Of a stretch of 64,000 bases of DNA, positions 34,785 to 43,131 are shown in pieces. The notes under the pieces are model-generated. The model made no database searches. It was not told the DNA's origin and worked only from the letters and a program-made list of their open reading frames with translations. Position 1 is the first letter of the stretch. The number at the start of each line of letters is the position of its first letter. This DNA is from Leisingera sp. ANG-M1 (GTDB taxonomy: Bacteria; Pseudomonadota; Alphaproteobacteria; Rhodobacterales; Rhodobacteraceae): assembly GCF_000813745.1 (NCBI RefSeq), contig NZ_JWLC01000006.1:1-64000 (forward strand), written 5' to 3'. The translations under genes were made by a program, and so were the position numbers.

Positions 34785-35762
34785 ATGTATGCTCAGATGA
34801 TCAAATCCGAAGCGACCCAGGACGATCCGGAAAAGCTGGCGGCCTTCCAGGCCCGCATCGACGCGGGCGAGAAGATCGAGCCCAAGGACTGGATGCCCGA
34901 AGGCTACCGCAAGACGCTGATCCGCCAGATCGGCCAGCATGCGCATTCGGAAATCGTCGGCCAGCTGCCCGAGGGCAACTGGATCACCCGCGCGCCGACG
35001 CTGGAGCGCAAGGCGATCCTGCTCGCCAAGGTGCAGGATGAGGCGGGCCACGGCCTCTATCTCTACTGCGCGGCGGAGACCCTGGGCGTTTCTCGTGACG
35101 AGATCACCGAAATGCTGCTCGACGGGCGTATGAAATACTCCTCGATCTTCAACTACCCGACGCTGAACTGGGCCGACATCGGCGCGGTGGGCTGGCTGGT
35201 CGATGGTGCGGCAATCATGAACCAAGTTCCACTGCAGCGGACCTCCTTCGGCCCCTACTCCCGCGCGATGATCCGCATCTGCAAGGAGGAAAGCTTCCAC
35301 CAGCGCCAGGGCTATGACGCCATCCGCAAGATGGCTGAAGGCACGCCGGAGCAGAAGAAGATGGCCCAGGATGCGCTGAACCGCCTCTGGTACCCGTCTC
35401 TGATGATGTTCGGGCCGTCCGACAAGGACTCGGTCCATTCCGCCCAGTCGATGGCCTGGAAGATCAAGATGAACACCAACGACGAGCTGCGCCAGAAGTT
35501 CGTCGACCAGACCGTGCCGCAGGCCGAGTACCTTGGCCTCACCGTCCCCGACCCGGACCTGAAATGGAACGAGGAGCGCGGCCATTACGACTACACCGAC
35601 CCGGACTGGTCCGAGTTTTTTGACGTGATTAAAGGCAACGGCCCCTGCAACGTCGACCGCCTCGCCGCCCGCAACAAGGCCTGGGACGACGGCAAATGGG
35701 TGCGTGACGGGCTGCTGGCCCATGCCAGGAAAAAGGCCGCGCGCAAGCACGCCGCCGAGTAA
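34785..35762 (+). CDS. paaA: 1,2-phenylacetyl-CoA epoxidase catalytic subunit
   Basis: Ferritin-like diiron monooxygenase subunit, 325 residues, which with PaaC forms the core that epoxidises the ring of phenylacetyl-CoA. Likely iron ligands are E56 (HSEIVGQL), E86-x-x-H89 (QDEAGH) and E169-x-x-H172 (EESFH). ATG 34785 follows CGGAGG and gives MYAQMIKSE. The first three-quarters align with enteric PaaA; the C-terminus is Lys/Arg-rich. It sits in the order paaJ-A-B-C-D-E. Confidence 0.96.
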   Translation: MYAQMIKSEATQDDPEKLAAFQARIDAGEKIEPKDWMPEGYRKTLIRQIGQHAHSEIVGQLPEGNWITRAPTLERKAILLAKVQDEAGHGLYLYCAAETLGVSRDEITEMLLDGRMKYSSIFNYPTLNWADIGAVGWLVDGAAIMNQVPLQRTSFGPYSRAMIRICKEESFHQRQGYDAIRKMAEGTPEQKKMAQDALNRLWYPSLMMFGPSDKDSVHSAQSMAWKIKMNTNDELRQKFVDQTVPQAEYLGLTVPDPDLKWNEERGHYDYTDPDWSEFFDVIKGNGPCNVDRLAARNKAWDDGKWVRDGLLAHARKKAARKHAAE

Positions 35763-35819
35763 ACCCAAGCTTTCCGGCGCCCCGCAGCGCGGCGCCCCCT
35801 TCAGCAAGGAGGAATGAAC

Positions 35820-36104
35820 ATGAAAAACGAATGGCCCCTCTGGGAAATCTTCATCCGCGGCCAGCATGGGATGAGCCACCGCCATGTGGGCTCCCTGCAT
35901 GCGCCCGACGCCGAGATGGCAATCAAGAACGCCCGCGACGTCTACACCCGCCGCAACGAAGGCGTGTCGATCTGGGTGGTTGAGGCGAACCACATCGCCG
36001 CCTCCTCGCCCAGCGACAAGGGCCCGCTCTATGAGCCCAGCGAAAGCAAGGTCTACCGCCACCCGACCTTCTTCGACATCCCCGACGAAGTGGGGGCGAT
36101 GTAA
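35820..36104 (+). CDS. paaB: 1,2-phenylacetyl-CoA epoxidase subunit PaaB
   Basis: Small structural subunit (94 residues), bridging PaaAC heterodimers. It has WPLWEIFIRGQHGMSHRHVGS and ESKVYRHPTFFDIPDEVG, near-identical in layout to the enteric protein. ATG 35820 is chosen because AAGGAGG lies 7 bases upstream; ATG 35814 is too close to it. The last base of its stop codon overlaps the first base of the paaC ATG. Confidence 0.95.
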   Translation: MKNEWPLWEIFIRGQHGMSHRHVGSLHAPDAEMAIKNARDVYTRRNEGVSIWVVEANHIAASSPSDKGPLYEPSESKVYRHPTFFDIPDEVGAM

Positions 36105-36865
36105 TGACCCGCGAAGACGCATTCACCCAGTTCCTGCTGCAGATGGGCGACAACACCCTGATCCTGGGCCATAGGGTCAGCGAATGGTGCGGCCACGCGC
36201 CGGTGCTGGAAGAGGATATTGCGCTCGCCAACACCGCGCTGGACCTGATCGGCCAGACCCAGATGTGGCTGGGCCTTGCAGCCGAAGTGCAGGGCGACGG
36301 CAAAAGCGCCGACGACCTCGCCTTCCTGCGCGATGCCTGGGATTTCCGCAACGTGCTGCTGGTGGAGGTGCCCAACGAGGACTTCGGCCGCACCCTGATG
36401 CGCCAATTCCTGTTCGACGCCTGGCACTCGATCCAGCTGGGGCGGCTGATGAAGTCCTCCGACGAACGCGTCGCCGCGATTGCCGAAAAAGCATCTAAGG
36501 AAGTGGCCTATCACCTGGAACGCTCTGCTGACACAGTGGTGGGCCTGGGCGACGGCACCGAGGAAAGCCACCGCCGGATGCAAGAGGCGCTGGACTATCT
36601 GTGGCCCTATGCGGGCGAGATGTTCCAGTCCGACGAGGCCGACGCCGAAATGGTCAAGGCGGGCATCGCGCCCGACCCGGCCTCGCTGCGCGAGGAATAC
36701 GACACGCTGGTCTCCCGGGTGCTGACGGAGGCCACGCTGACCATCCCGGAAAGCCGCTTTGCCCATAAGGGCGGGCGCACCGGCGCCATGCACACCGAGC
36801 ACCTGGGCCATCTGCTGACCCAAATGCAATGGCTGCAGCGCGCCTACCCGGGCGCCAAGTGGTAA
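36104..36865 (+). CDS. paaC: 1,2-phenylacetyl-CoA epoxidase structural subunit
   Basis: Ferritin-like partner of PaaA, 253 residues. Characteristic segments are DNTLILGHRVSEWCGHAP, IALANTALDLIGQTQMWL, DDLAFLRDAWDFRNVLLVE and FLFDAWHSIQLGRLM. PaaC keeps the four-helix fold but not the full iron site, and supports the catalytic subunit. Translationally coupled to paaB by a one-base overlap (TAATG). Normal length. Confidence 0.95.
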   Translation: MTREDAFTQFLLQMGDNTLILGHRVSEWCGHAPVLEEDIALANTALDLIGQTQMWLGLAAEVQGDGKSADDLAFLRDAWDFRNVLLVEVPNEDFGRTLMRQFLFDAWHSIQLGRLMKSSDERVAAIAEKASKEVAYHLERSADTVVGLGDGTEESHRRMQEALDYLWPYAGEMFQSDEADAEMVKAGIAPDPASLREEYDTLVSRVLTEATLTIPESRFAHKGGRTGAMHTEHLGHLLTQMQWLQRAYPGAKW

Positions 36866-36964
36866 CGCCACGGCCGATGAACTGAGTGCATCCCTGCGTC
36901 ATGCGGGGGTGAGACCCGCTTCCCAGAGGGGAGACCGGGCGGACCAGCCAATGAGAGCAACCGC

Positions 36965-37438
36965 ATGAGCCAAGTGACAACTCAGCCAAATGTGGACCAG
37001 ATCTGGGACTGGCTCGACGCCGTGCCGGATCCGGAAATCCCGGTGATCTCGCTGGTGGATCTCGGCATCATCCGCGATGTGGCCTGGGAGGGCGGAACCC
37101 TGGTGGTCATCGTCACCCCGACTTACTCCGGCTGCCCGGCCACCTCTGTGATTGCCATGGACATCGAAACCGCTCTGCGGGACCGCGGGATCAGCGATCT
37201 GAAGCTGAAGACCCAGATCTCCCCCGCCTGGACCACCGACTGGCTGTCCCAAAAGGGCCGCGCCAAGCTGGAAGACTACGGGATCGCCCCGCCCCAGCCC
37301 GCAGGCGGCCCGGACAAATGCCCGCATTGCGGCAGCAAAGATGTCACCCGTGTGAGCCAGTTCGGCTCCACCCCCTGCAAGGCCCACTGGCGCTGCCAGG
37401 ACTGCCTCGAACCCTTTGATTATTTCAAGTGCATCTGA
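36965..37438 (+). CDS. paaD: Phenylacetate-CoA oxygenase assembly protein PaaD
   Basis: A 157-residue MIP18/DUF59 protein: DAVPDPEIPVISLVDLGIIRDV and TPTYSGCPATSVI are the core. A C-terminal zinc-ribbon-like region has CPHCGS...CQDC plus a further CKA and KCI, so it may bind a metal. It is thought to help assemble or mature the Fe-S component of the epoxidase. A 99-base spacer separates it from paaC, and paaE starts 10 bases after its stop. Confidence 0.93.
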   Translation: MSQVTTQPNVDQIWDWLDAVPDPEIPVISLVDLGIIRDVAWEGGTLVVIVTPTYSGCPATSVIAMDIETALRDRGISDLKLKTQISPAWTTDWLSQKGRAKLEDYGIAPPQPAGGPDKCPHCGSKDVTRVSQFGSTPCKAHWRCQDCLEPFDYFKCI

Positions 37439-37448
37439 GGAGACCCTG

Positions 37449-38522
37449 ATGGCGCGCTTTCACGACCTTGAAGTCACCGACGTCCGCAAAACCATCCGCG
37501 ATGCGGTGGTTGTCACCCTGAAACCGGTGAACGGCGCGGCTGAGGAATTCGATTTCACCCAGGGCCAGTACCTGACCTTCCGCCGCGATTTTGACGGCGA
37601 GGAATTGCGGCGAAGCTACTCGATCTGCGCCGGTACCGGCGAAGGCATCCTGCAGGTCGGTATCAAGCGCGTCGACGGCGGTGCTTTTTCCACTTGGGCC
37701 AATACCGAACTGAAAGCAGGAGACACCCTGCAAGCGATGCCGCCGATGGGCACGTTTTTCTCTCAGCTCGATACGGCGGCCGAGAAGCACTACCTGGGCT
37801 TTGCCGGCGGTTCGGGCATTACGCCTGTGCTCTCGATCCTCAAGACCACTCTGGCGGCGGAGCCGGACTCCTCCTTCACGCTGGTCTATGCCAACAAGGG
37901 CGTCAACACGATCATGTTCCGCGAGGAGCTGGAGGATCTGAAGAACCTCTATATGGGCCGTTTCAATGTGATCCATGTGCTGGAGAGCGACGCCCAGGAG
38001 ATCGACCTGTTCACCGGCTTGGTCACCGAAGAAAAATGCGCCCAGCTGTTTGAACACTGGATTGATGCCGGCAGCGTCGACACCGCTTTCATCTGCGGCC
38101 CGGAGCCGATGATGCTGGGCATCGCCGCCGCGCTGCGCACCGCGGGCCTCGACGACAGCCAGATCAAATTCGAGCTGTTTGCCTCTGCCCAGCCCGGCCG
38201 TGCCAAGCGCAAAGCCGTGGCTTCCGATGCCGCCAGCAGCGCCAACCAGACCAAGGCGGCCATCACCCTGGATGGCGCCACTCAGACAATCGAGATGGGC
38301 AAGGACCTGACCATTCTCGACGCCGCGCTGGAAAACGCCATGGACGCGCCCTTTGCCTGCAAGGCCGGGGTCTGCTCCACATGCCGCTGCAAGGTTCTGG
38401 AAGGCGAAGTCGAAATGGTCGCCAACCACGCGCTCGAGGATTACGAGGTCGAGAAGGGCTATGTGCTGTCCTGCCAGGCCTATCCGGTCACCGACAACGT
38501 GGTGGTGGATTACGATCAGTAA
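37449..38522 (+). CDS. paaE: 1,2-phenylacetyl-CoA epoxidase reductase subunit
   Basis: NAD(P)H-dependent reductase that feeds electrons to PaaAC. It contains an N-terminal FAD domain (RRSYSICAG near residue 55), an NAD domain (GFAGGSGITPVLSILKTTL; AFICGPEPMM) and a C-terminal plant-type [2Fe-2S] domain (CKAGVCSTCRCKVLEG, with a later SCQAYP). ATG 37449 follows GAGGAGA. Length 357 residues is normal. The following PaaA/C-like gene is 48 bases away with its own GGGAGGG. Confidence 0.95.
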   Translation: MARFHDLEVTDVRKTIRDAVVVTLKPVNGAAEEFDFTQGQYLTFRRDFDGEELRRSYSICAGTGEGILQVGIKRVDGGAFSTWANTELKAGDTLQAMPPMGTFFSQLDTAAEKHYLGFAGGSGITPVLSILKTTLAAEPDSSFTLVYANKGVNTIMFREELEDLKNLYMGRFNVIHVLESDAQEIDLFTGLVTEEKCAQLFEHWIDAGSVDTAFICGPEPMMLGIAAALRTAGLDDSQIKFELFASAQPGRAKRKAVASDAASSANQTKAAITLDGATQTIEMGKDLTILDAALENAMDAPFACKAGVCSTCRCKVLEGEVEMVANHALEDYEVEKGYVLSCQAYPVTDNVVVDYDQ

Positions 38523-38570
38523 GGACGTTTTTACGGCCGAGTTTCCAACGGATTTCAGGGAGGGCATGGC

Positions 38571-39332
38571 ATGTCCGAAGAGATGAGCATCGAAAGCTAC
38601 CTGGCCCAGGGCGGGGTTCTGTCCAACCCGATGAACGTGCCGCCGCGCTACCGCGCGGAACTGTTGAAAATGATGGCCACCTTTGTCGACAGCGAACTGG
38701 CCGGTGCCGCGGGTTTTGCCGATATCATTAACGAGGGGCCGGGTATCAAGTCGCGGATCGCCGCCGCCAAGATCGTGCTGGAGAAATCCGACAGCGCCGA
38801 AAAGGTGCTGCGCATCATGGGCGAGTTTGGCGCCGACACTGAACGGTATGCCGACCACCACCCCTGGACCGCCCGGCTGGAGCGCAATGCCGATATCGGC
38901 CAGAGCCGCAGCAAGCACGACATGCGGCTGGCAGTGTTCAACTACCCGCTGGAAGGCTGGGCGGATGCGGTGGTGATGAACCTCCTGATGGGCCGCGCAG
39001 TCGCCGTGCAGCTGGAGGAGCTCTCCCATGTCTCCTACCAGCCGCTGGCAGAAGCCTTCCGCGCCATCCTGCCGGTTGAGACCCGCCATGCGGAGCTGGC
39101 CGAAGAAGGTCTGATGCAGCTGGTGGAGGCGCAAGGTGCCGCAAGCCTGCAGGAGCTGGCAGGCTATTGGTGGCCGCGGGTGGCGGCGAGTTTCGGCCAG
39201 GAGGCCTCGGCAAAATTCGAAGGGCTGCAGGCGATGGGCCTGCGCCGCACGCCGAACACGGAGCTGAAGGCCCGCTGGCAGCATGAGGCTGCCGCGGTTC
39301 TGGCCAAGGCCGGAATGAAACCGGGCAGCTAG
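38571..39332 (+). CDS. Additional PaaA/PaaC-family ferritin-like protein
   Basis: A 253-residue member of the phenylacetic-acid catabolic (PF05138-type) fold, distinct from PaaA and PaaC. It keeps possible diiron ligands E42 (DSELAG), E71-x-x-D74 (LEKSD), E149/E150 with H153 (EELSH) and E170-x-x-H173 (VETRH). The first E-x-x-H of PaaA is here E-x-x-D. With this site it is more like a catalytic protein than PaaC. It is co-directional with paaE. Its function is unknown; it may be an accessory oxygenase, a coenzyme-A-related protector or a paa-like paralog for another substrate. Confidence 0.83.
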   Translation: MSEEMSIESYLAQGGVLSNPMNVPPRYRAELLKMMATFVDSELAGAAGFADIINEGPGIKSRIAAAKIVLEKSDSAEKVLRIMGEFGADTERYADHHPWTARLERNADIGQSRSKHDMRLAVFNYPLEGWADAVVMNLLMGRAVAVQLEELSHVSYQPLAEAFRAILPVETRHAELAEEGLMQLVEAQGAASLQELAGYWWPRVAASFGQEASAKFEGLQAMGLRRTPNTELKARWQHEAAAVLAKAGMKPGS

Positions 39333-39344
39333 GGTCCGGCAGCG

Positions 39345-39420
39345 GGGCGCTCCCGCCCGGGCCCGCGCGCATCAAAGATGCGCTTGCCCGGTTGGGCCCG
39401 GCGCGCCTGGCGGCGCGCGG
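39345..39420 (+). repeat. Intergenic repeat family A, copy 4
   Basis: GGCGCTCCCGCCCGGG, then the GCGCATC-AAA-GATGCGC hairpin, then GCCCGGTTGGGCCCGGCGCG and a GCGCGC stem. It lies just after the paa-like gene stop and probably serves as the end region of the paa transcript. Confidence 0.7.
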
Positions 39421-39535
39421 CCTTTGGCGCATCCGGACCGCCTGTGCAGCGGTACAGGGGATTGGTGCCGCGCTGCGGAATGGCGCCGGGACCGGGCAGC
39501 CGCCATATTGCCGGGACAGGCAATTGGAGGCTGCA

Positions 39536-40030
39536 ATGAGCATTGGCACCGCAAAACTCCCAGCTGGCACCGGCATTGGCCATGTGCATCTGAAAGTGTC
39601 CGATCTGGAGCGCGCAATCGGGTTTTACAGCGGCGTGCTGGGGTTTGAGGTGACCCAGCGGCTGGGCAGCTCCGCTGCCTTTCTTTCGGCAGGCGGCTAT
39701 CACCATCACATTGGCCTTAACACCTGGCAGTCCCGCGGCGGCCCTGCCCCGGCCCGCAACATGACCGGTCTGTTCCATACCGCAATCCTGCTGCCGGACC
39801 GCAAGAGCCTGGCGGCGGTGCTGCGGCGGGTGCTGGAGGCGGGTATCGAGCTGGAGGGGGCTGCCGATCACGGTGTCTCGGAGGCCATTTATCTGCGCGA
39901 CCCGGATGGCAACGGGGTGGAGCTCTACCGCGACCGGCCGGAAGCGGACTGGCCGCGGGACAGCAAAGGCGGTCTGGACATGGGAACGGAAGCGCTGGAT
40001 CTGAAGGCCTTGCTGGCGGAGGCTGAGTAG
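39536..40030 (+). CDS. VOC-family (glyoxalase/extradiol dioxygenase-like) protein
   Basis: A 164-residue VOC-superfamily protein: GIGHVHLKVSDLERAIGFYSGVLGFEV is the N-terminal beta-alpha-beta module with the metal His, and FHTAILLPDRK and YLRDPDGNGVELYRDRP give the second His and the Glu. These fit a metalloenzyme such as a catechol-2,3-dioxygenase-like or glyoxalase-like protein; the family is diverse. ATG 39536 follows TTGGAGG; the longer open frame is through repeat A. A loose functional link with the aromatic genes is inferred from position. Confidence 0.85.
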   Translation: MSIGTAKLPAGTGIGHVHLKVSDLERAIGFYSGVLGFEVTQRLGSSAAFLSAGGYHHHIGLNTWQSRGGPAPARNMTGLFHTAILLPDRKSLAAVLRRVLEAGIELEGAADHGVSEAIYLRDPDGNGVELYRDRPEADWPRDSKGGLDMGTEALDLKALLAEAE

Positions 40031-40252
40031 GTCAGCCCTGTTGTCCGAATATTTCCTGCGCGAAGCAATTGGGCAGAAATGCTGACCTTTAACACGCAGC
40101 GTCACCCCCTCAGCCTTACGGCCCCTACCCCTTGGGGAGAATGCTCTTTCTCCTGTGGCCTTCCACATCCGCTTGTCCCCGTGCAGGGAAAAGGTCTGGA
40201 CGGCTGACCTTTCCCTACCTACCTTTGCCTCACGTAAACCGAGGGCAGAACA

Positions 40253-41134
40253 ATGGCTGTTGGCATCACCATCAGGACCTATTTCAATAGCAGCTGGCAC
40301 AACGGCGACTTGCCGGTATTGCGGGCGGCAGACCATGCGATGTGGCTCGGGTCCTCAGTGTTTGACGGCGCCCGCTTCTTTGAGGGGGTGACGCCGGATC
40401 TGGACCTGCATTGCGCCCGCACCAATGCCTCGGCCGAGGCTCTGATGATGGCGCCGACGCATTCGGTGGACCAGATGGTGGAACTAATCCGCGAGGGGCT
40501 GGAGGGTTTTCCCCCAGGCGCTGCGGTCTATATCCGGCCGATGTACTGGGCAGCTGACGGCGATGAAACGCTGATCGCCCCCAAGGCGGAGAGCACCCGG
40601 TTTGCGGTCAGCCTTGAGGAGATCCCGATGGCTCCGGCGGCTGCGGCAGCTACGCTGACCCGCACCCGTTTCCGCCGCCCGGTGCTGGAGACCGCGGTGG
40701 TGAATGCCAAGGCGGGCTGCCTCTATCCCAATAACGCCCGGATGCTGCGGGAGGCGCGCAGCAAAGGCTTCAGCAATGCGCTGGTGCTGGATGCAATGGG
40801 CAATGTGGCGGAAACGGCCACCACCAATGTCTTCATGGTACGCGGCGGCGAAGTGTTCACCCCCATCGCCAACGGCACCTTTCTGGCCGGAATCACCCGG
40901 GCCCGGCACATAAGCAATATGCGCCTAGATGGTATCAAAGTGCATGAATGCGTGCTGACCTACCAGGATTTTGAAGACGCGGACGAGGTCTTCCTGTCCG
41001 GCAATATGAGCAAGGTAACCCCCGTGACTGCCTTTGACACCACGCAGTACCAAGCCGGTCCCATCGCCAAGCGGGTGCGTGAGATGTACTGGGACTGGGC
41101 CGCAAGCGCACCTTGCCCTGGAGCACGGCCGTAA
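40253..41134 (+). CDS. Branched-chain-aminotransferase-like PLP enzyme
   Basis: Class IV PLP enzyme, 293 residues. Key features are the Schiff-base Lys 153 (VVNAKAGCLYPNNARM), SVFDGARFFEGVTPDLDLHCAR near the N-terminus, GNVAETATTNVFMVRGGEVFTP and GTFLAGITRARHI. It is shorter than classical IlvE (about 305-310) and could be IlvE, a D-amino-acid aminotransferase or an aminodeoxychorismate-lyase relative. It has no clear ribosome site immediately before ATG 40253. The 222-base upstream region shows no obvious element. Confidence 0.82.
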   Translation: MAVGITIRTYFNSSWHNGDLPVLRAADHAMWLGSSVFDGARFFEGVTPDLDLHCARTNASAEALMMAPTHSVDQMVELIREGLEGFPPGAAVYIRPMYWAADGDETLIAPKAESTRFAVSLEEIPMAPAAAAATLTRTRFRRPVLETAVVNAKAGCLYPNNARMLREARSKGFSNALVLDAMGNVAETATTNVFMVRGGEVFTPIANGTFLAGITRARHISNMRLDGIKVHECVLTYQDFEDADEVFLSGNMSKVTPVTAFDTTQYQAGPIAKRVREMYWDWAASAPCPGARP

Positions 41135-41140
41135 CAAAAG

Positions 41141-41301
41141 CCTCCCGCCCGCTCCGCGCCATTTGAAAAATGGCGCCGTCCCGGTTGGGCGTGGCACCGT
41201 GCAAATGCACGGTGCAGCGCCGCGCCTGCGCGCGGCGCCTGGCCCAAGGCCGCCAAGGGTATTCCGGTGCAGCCGGGATATCCTGCGGGCGCGGGAGTGC
41301 C
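41141..41301. repeat. Divergent family A copy with an extra hairpin module
   Basis: It starts with CCTCCCGCCCGCTCCGCGCCATTT and GTCCCGGTTGGGCGTGGCAC, then a GTGCA hairpin, then GGCGCCTGGCCCAAGGCCGC and a GGGTATTCCGG/CCGGGATATCC stem, ending CTGCGGGCGCGGGAG. The second half closely matches 50158-50222. It fills most of the 286-base gap before uspA; I see no gene there. Confidence 0.65.
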
Positions 41302-41420
41302 CTGTCTTGACCAGGCGTCTCCCCTAGGGCCAGTTTCGCCGATGCTGCGGCTGCATTGGCTCTATTGCCTGAACGCTCTGCATAGGCCATGATCCGCGGT
41401 GGAACAACGAGAGAGCGAAA

Positions 41421-41876
41421 ATGCGCAAATTCCTTGTGGTACTGGACGATAGCCGAGAATGCTTGAACGCTATGCGCTTTGCCGCAATGCGGGCGGCACA
41501 CACCGGCGGCGGCGTCACCATCCTGTCAGTGATCCCGCCTGACGAGTTCAACCACTGGATCGGCGTCGGCGAAGTGATGCGCGAAGAAGCGCGCGAGCGG
41601 ATTCATGCGCATTTTGAGGTTTTTGCCAAATGGATGCGCGACCGCCAGGGCGTTGACCCCGAACTGGAGATCCGCGAAGGCGAAGCAGTGCCGGAAATAC
41701 TGCAGTTCATCGAAAACGACCCGGAGATCGGCGTTCTAGTCCTGGGGGCCGGCACCGGGCGCAAGGGCCCGGGCCCGCTGGTTACCCAGCTGACCAAAAC
41801 CTCCGGCGCCCTGCCAGTGCCGATGACCATCGTGCCGGGCGACCTCTCCAAGGAGAAACTCGAAGCGATCACCTGA
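41421..41876 (+). CDS. Universal stress protein (UspA family)
   Basis: A 151-residue single Usp domain: KFLVVLDDSRECLNAMRFAAMRAAHTGGGVTILSVIPP at the N-terminus and GVLVLGAGTGRKGPGPLVTQL, a version of the G-x2-G-x9-G nucleotide loop, at the C-terminus. It may bind ATP or AMP and act in stress survival. ATG 41421 has GAGAG upstream. The DsbA-like gene follows after 20 bases. Confidence 0.9.
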   Translation: MRKFLVVLDDSRECLNAMRFAAMRAAHTGGGVTILSVIPPDEFNHWIGVGEVMREEARERIHAHFEVFAKWMRDRQGVDPELEIREGEAVPEILQFIENDPEIGVLVLGAGTGRKGPGPLVTQLTKTSGALPVPMTIVPGDLSKEKLEAIT

Positions 41877-41896
41877 CCCGCGGAAAGGCGCAGCTC

Positions 41897-42496
41897 ATGA
41901 GCCGTGAAATCACCTTCTGGTTCGAGTTCGCCTCCACCTATTCCTATCTCAGCGTCATGCGCATCGGCGCATTGGCCTCGGCGAATGGGATAAATGTGGT
42001 TTGGAAACCGTTTCTGCTTGGCCCGATCTTTGCAGCCCAAGGCTGGCACAGCTCTCCGTTTAACCTTTACCCTGCCAAAGGGCATTATATGTGGCGGGAC
42101 ATGGAGCGGCAGTGCGCCGCCCGGGGCCTGCCTTTCCGGCGCCCGGATGTGTTTCCCCAGAACGGGCTTGCAGCAGCGCGGCTGGCCCTGGCTGCAGATG
42201 GCCACGGCGGCACCGAAGACTTTGCAAAAGCCGTCTACACCGCTCTATTCCAGGACGGCGCAGACATTTCCGATGAGGAGGTGCTGCTGCAGTGCCTGCA
42301 GCAGGCCGGGCTGGACGGCAGCCTGATGGCGCAAGCCGGGTCGCCTGAGGTCAAAGCCGCGCTCAGGGCGCAAACGGAACAGGCCATCGCAGCCGGAATT
42401 TTCGGAGCGCCCAGCTTTACCTGCAGAGGGGAACTGTTCTGGGGCGATGACCGGCTGGAACAAGCTCTGGACCACGCTGCCGGGCCCGCAATTTAG
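41897..42496 (+). CDS. DsbA-like thioredoxin-fold protein (HCCA isomerase family)
   Basis: A 199-residue protein of the 2-hydroxychromene-2-carboxylate isomerase/kappa-GST family. FWFEFASTYSYLSVMRI replaces the CxxC of DsbA with a Ser-type pair, as expected for glutathione-dependent isomerases. AAGIFGAPSFTCRGELFWGDDRLE is the cis-proline and C-terminal signature. It may use glutathione on an aromatic or reactive electrophile. Its stop codon lies inside the candidate Irr box of nfuA. Confidence 0.85.
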   Translation: MSREITFWFEFASTYSYLSVMRIGALASANGINVVWKPFLLGPIFAAQGWHSSPFNLYPAKGHYMWRDMERQCAARGLPFRRPDVFPQNGLAAARLALAADGHGGTEDFAKAVYTALFQDGADISDEEVLLQCLQQAGLDGSLMAQAGSPEVKAALRAQTEQAIAAGIFGAPSFTCRGELFWGDDRLEQALDHAAGPAI

Positions 42497-42508
42497 AATA
42501 GTTCCAAA
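42492..42508 (+). promoter_or_regulatory. Candidate Irr-type (ICE) iron box
   Basis: TTTAGAA (42492-42498), TAG, TTCCAAA (42502-42508) is one mismatch from the palindromic iron-control element TTTAGAA-N3-TTCTAAA bound by Irr in alphaproteobacteria. It ends two bases before the -35 of the nfuA promoter, consistent with regulation of Fe-S cluster assembly. The upstream gene's stop TAG is in the left arm. Confidence 0.6.
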
Positions 42509-42509
42509 T

Positions 42510-42539
42510 CTTGACTTAACGCAGCGCAGAGCGCATATC
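42510..42539 (+). promoter_or_regulatory. Candidate sigma-70 promoter of nfuA
   Basis: TTGACT (42510-42515) and CATATC (42534-42539) are separated by 18 bases and lie 26 bases before the nfuA start. A CGGAGG ribosome site follows at about 42554. Confidence 0.5.
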
Positions 42540-42564
42540 GGGGGCAGCTAAACGGAGGCCCGAC

Positions 42565-43131
42565 ATGTTCATTCAGACCGAATCCACGCCCAACCCGGCG
42601 ACGCTGAAATTCCTGCCGGGCCAGACCGTTCTGGAGGTCGGCACTGCCGATTTCCCCAGCGCTGAGGCCGCAGGCAAATCACCGCTGGCGGCACGTATTT
42701 TTGCGGTTGAAGGCGTGACCGGCGTGTTCTTCGGCAATGACTTCGTGACCGTGACCAAGGCCGAAGGCGTCGAATGGGACCACATCAAGCCTGCGATCCT
42801 GGGCGCGGTGATGGAGCATTACCAGTCGGGTCAGCCGGTGATGGCGGACGGCTCTGCCGATCCTGCTTCGGGCCATGCCGAGCATTCGGGCGAAGACGCC
42901 GAGATCGTCAACCAGATCAAGGAGCTGCTGGACAGCCGGGTGCGCCCGGCGGTGGCGCAGGACGGCGGCGACATCACCTTCCATGGCTTTGACCGCGGCG
43001 TGGTCTACCTGCATATGCAGGGCGCCTGCGCAGGCTGCCCGTCGTCAACATTGACCCTGAAGATGGGGATCGAGAACCTGCTGCGCCACTACATCCCGGA
43101 AGTGACCGAGGTGCGCCCGGTTGCCGTCTAA
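42565..43131 (+). CDS. nfuA: NfuA-type iron-sulfur cluster carrier
   Basis: Fe-S carrier, 188 residues. The N-terminal Nfu domain (MFIQTESTPNPATLKFLPGQ) is followed by a linker and a NifU C-terminal domain with C155-x-x-C158 (GACAGCPSSTLTLKMG), which holds a [4Fe-4S] cluster for transfer to apoproteins. The N-terminus is of the alphaproteobacterial/mitochondrial NFU1 type. It is preceded by an Irr-like box and followed by overlapping genes for a GFA protein and tsaB. Confidence 0.95.
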   Translation: MFIQTESTPNPATLKFLPGQTVLEVGTADFPSAEAAGKSPLAARIFAVEGVTGVFFGNDFVTVTKAEGVEWDHIKPAILGAVMEHYQSGQPVMADGSADPASGHAEHSGEDAEIVNQIKELLDSRVRPAVAQDGGDITFHGFDRGVVYLHMQGACAGCPSSTLTLKMGIENLLRHYIPEVTEVRPVAV

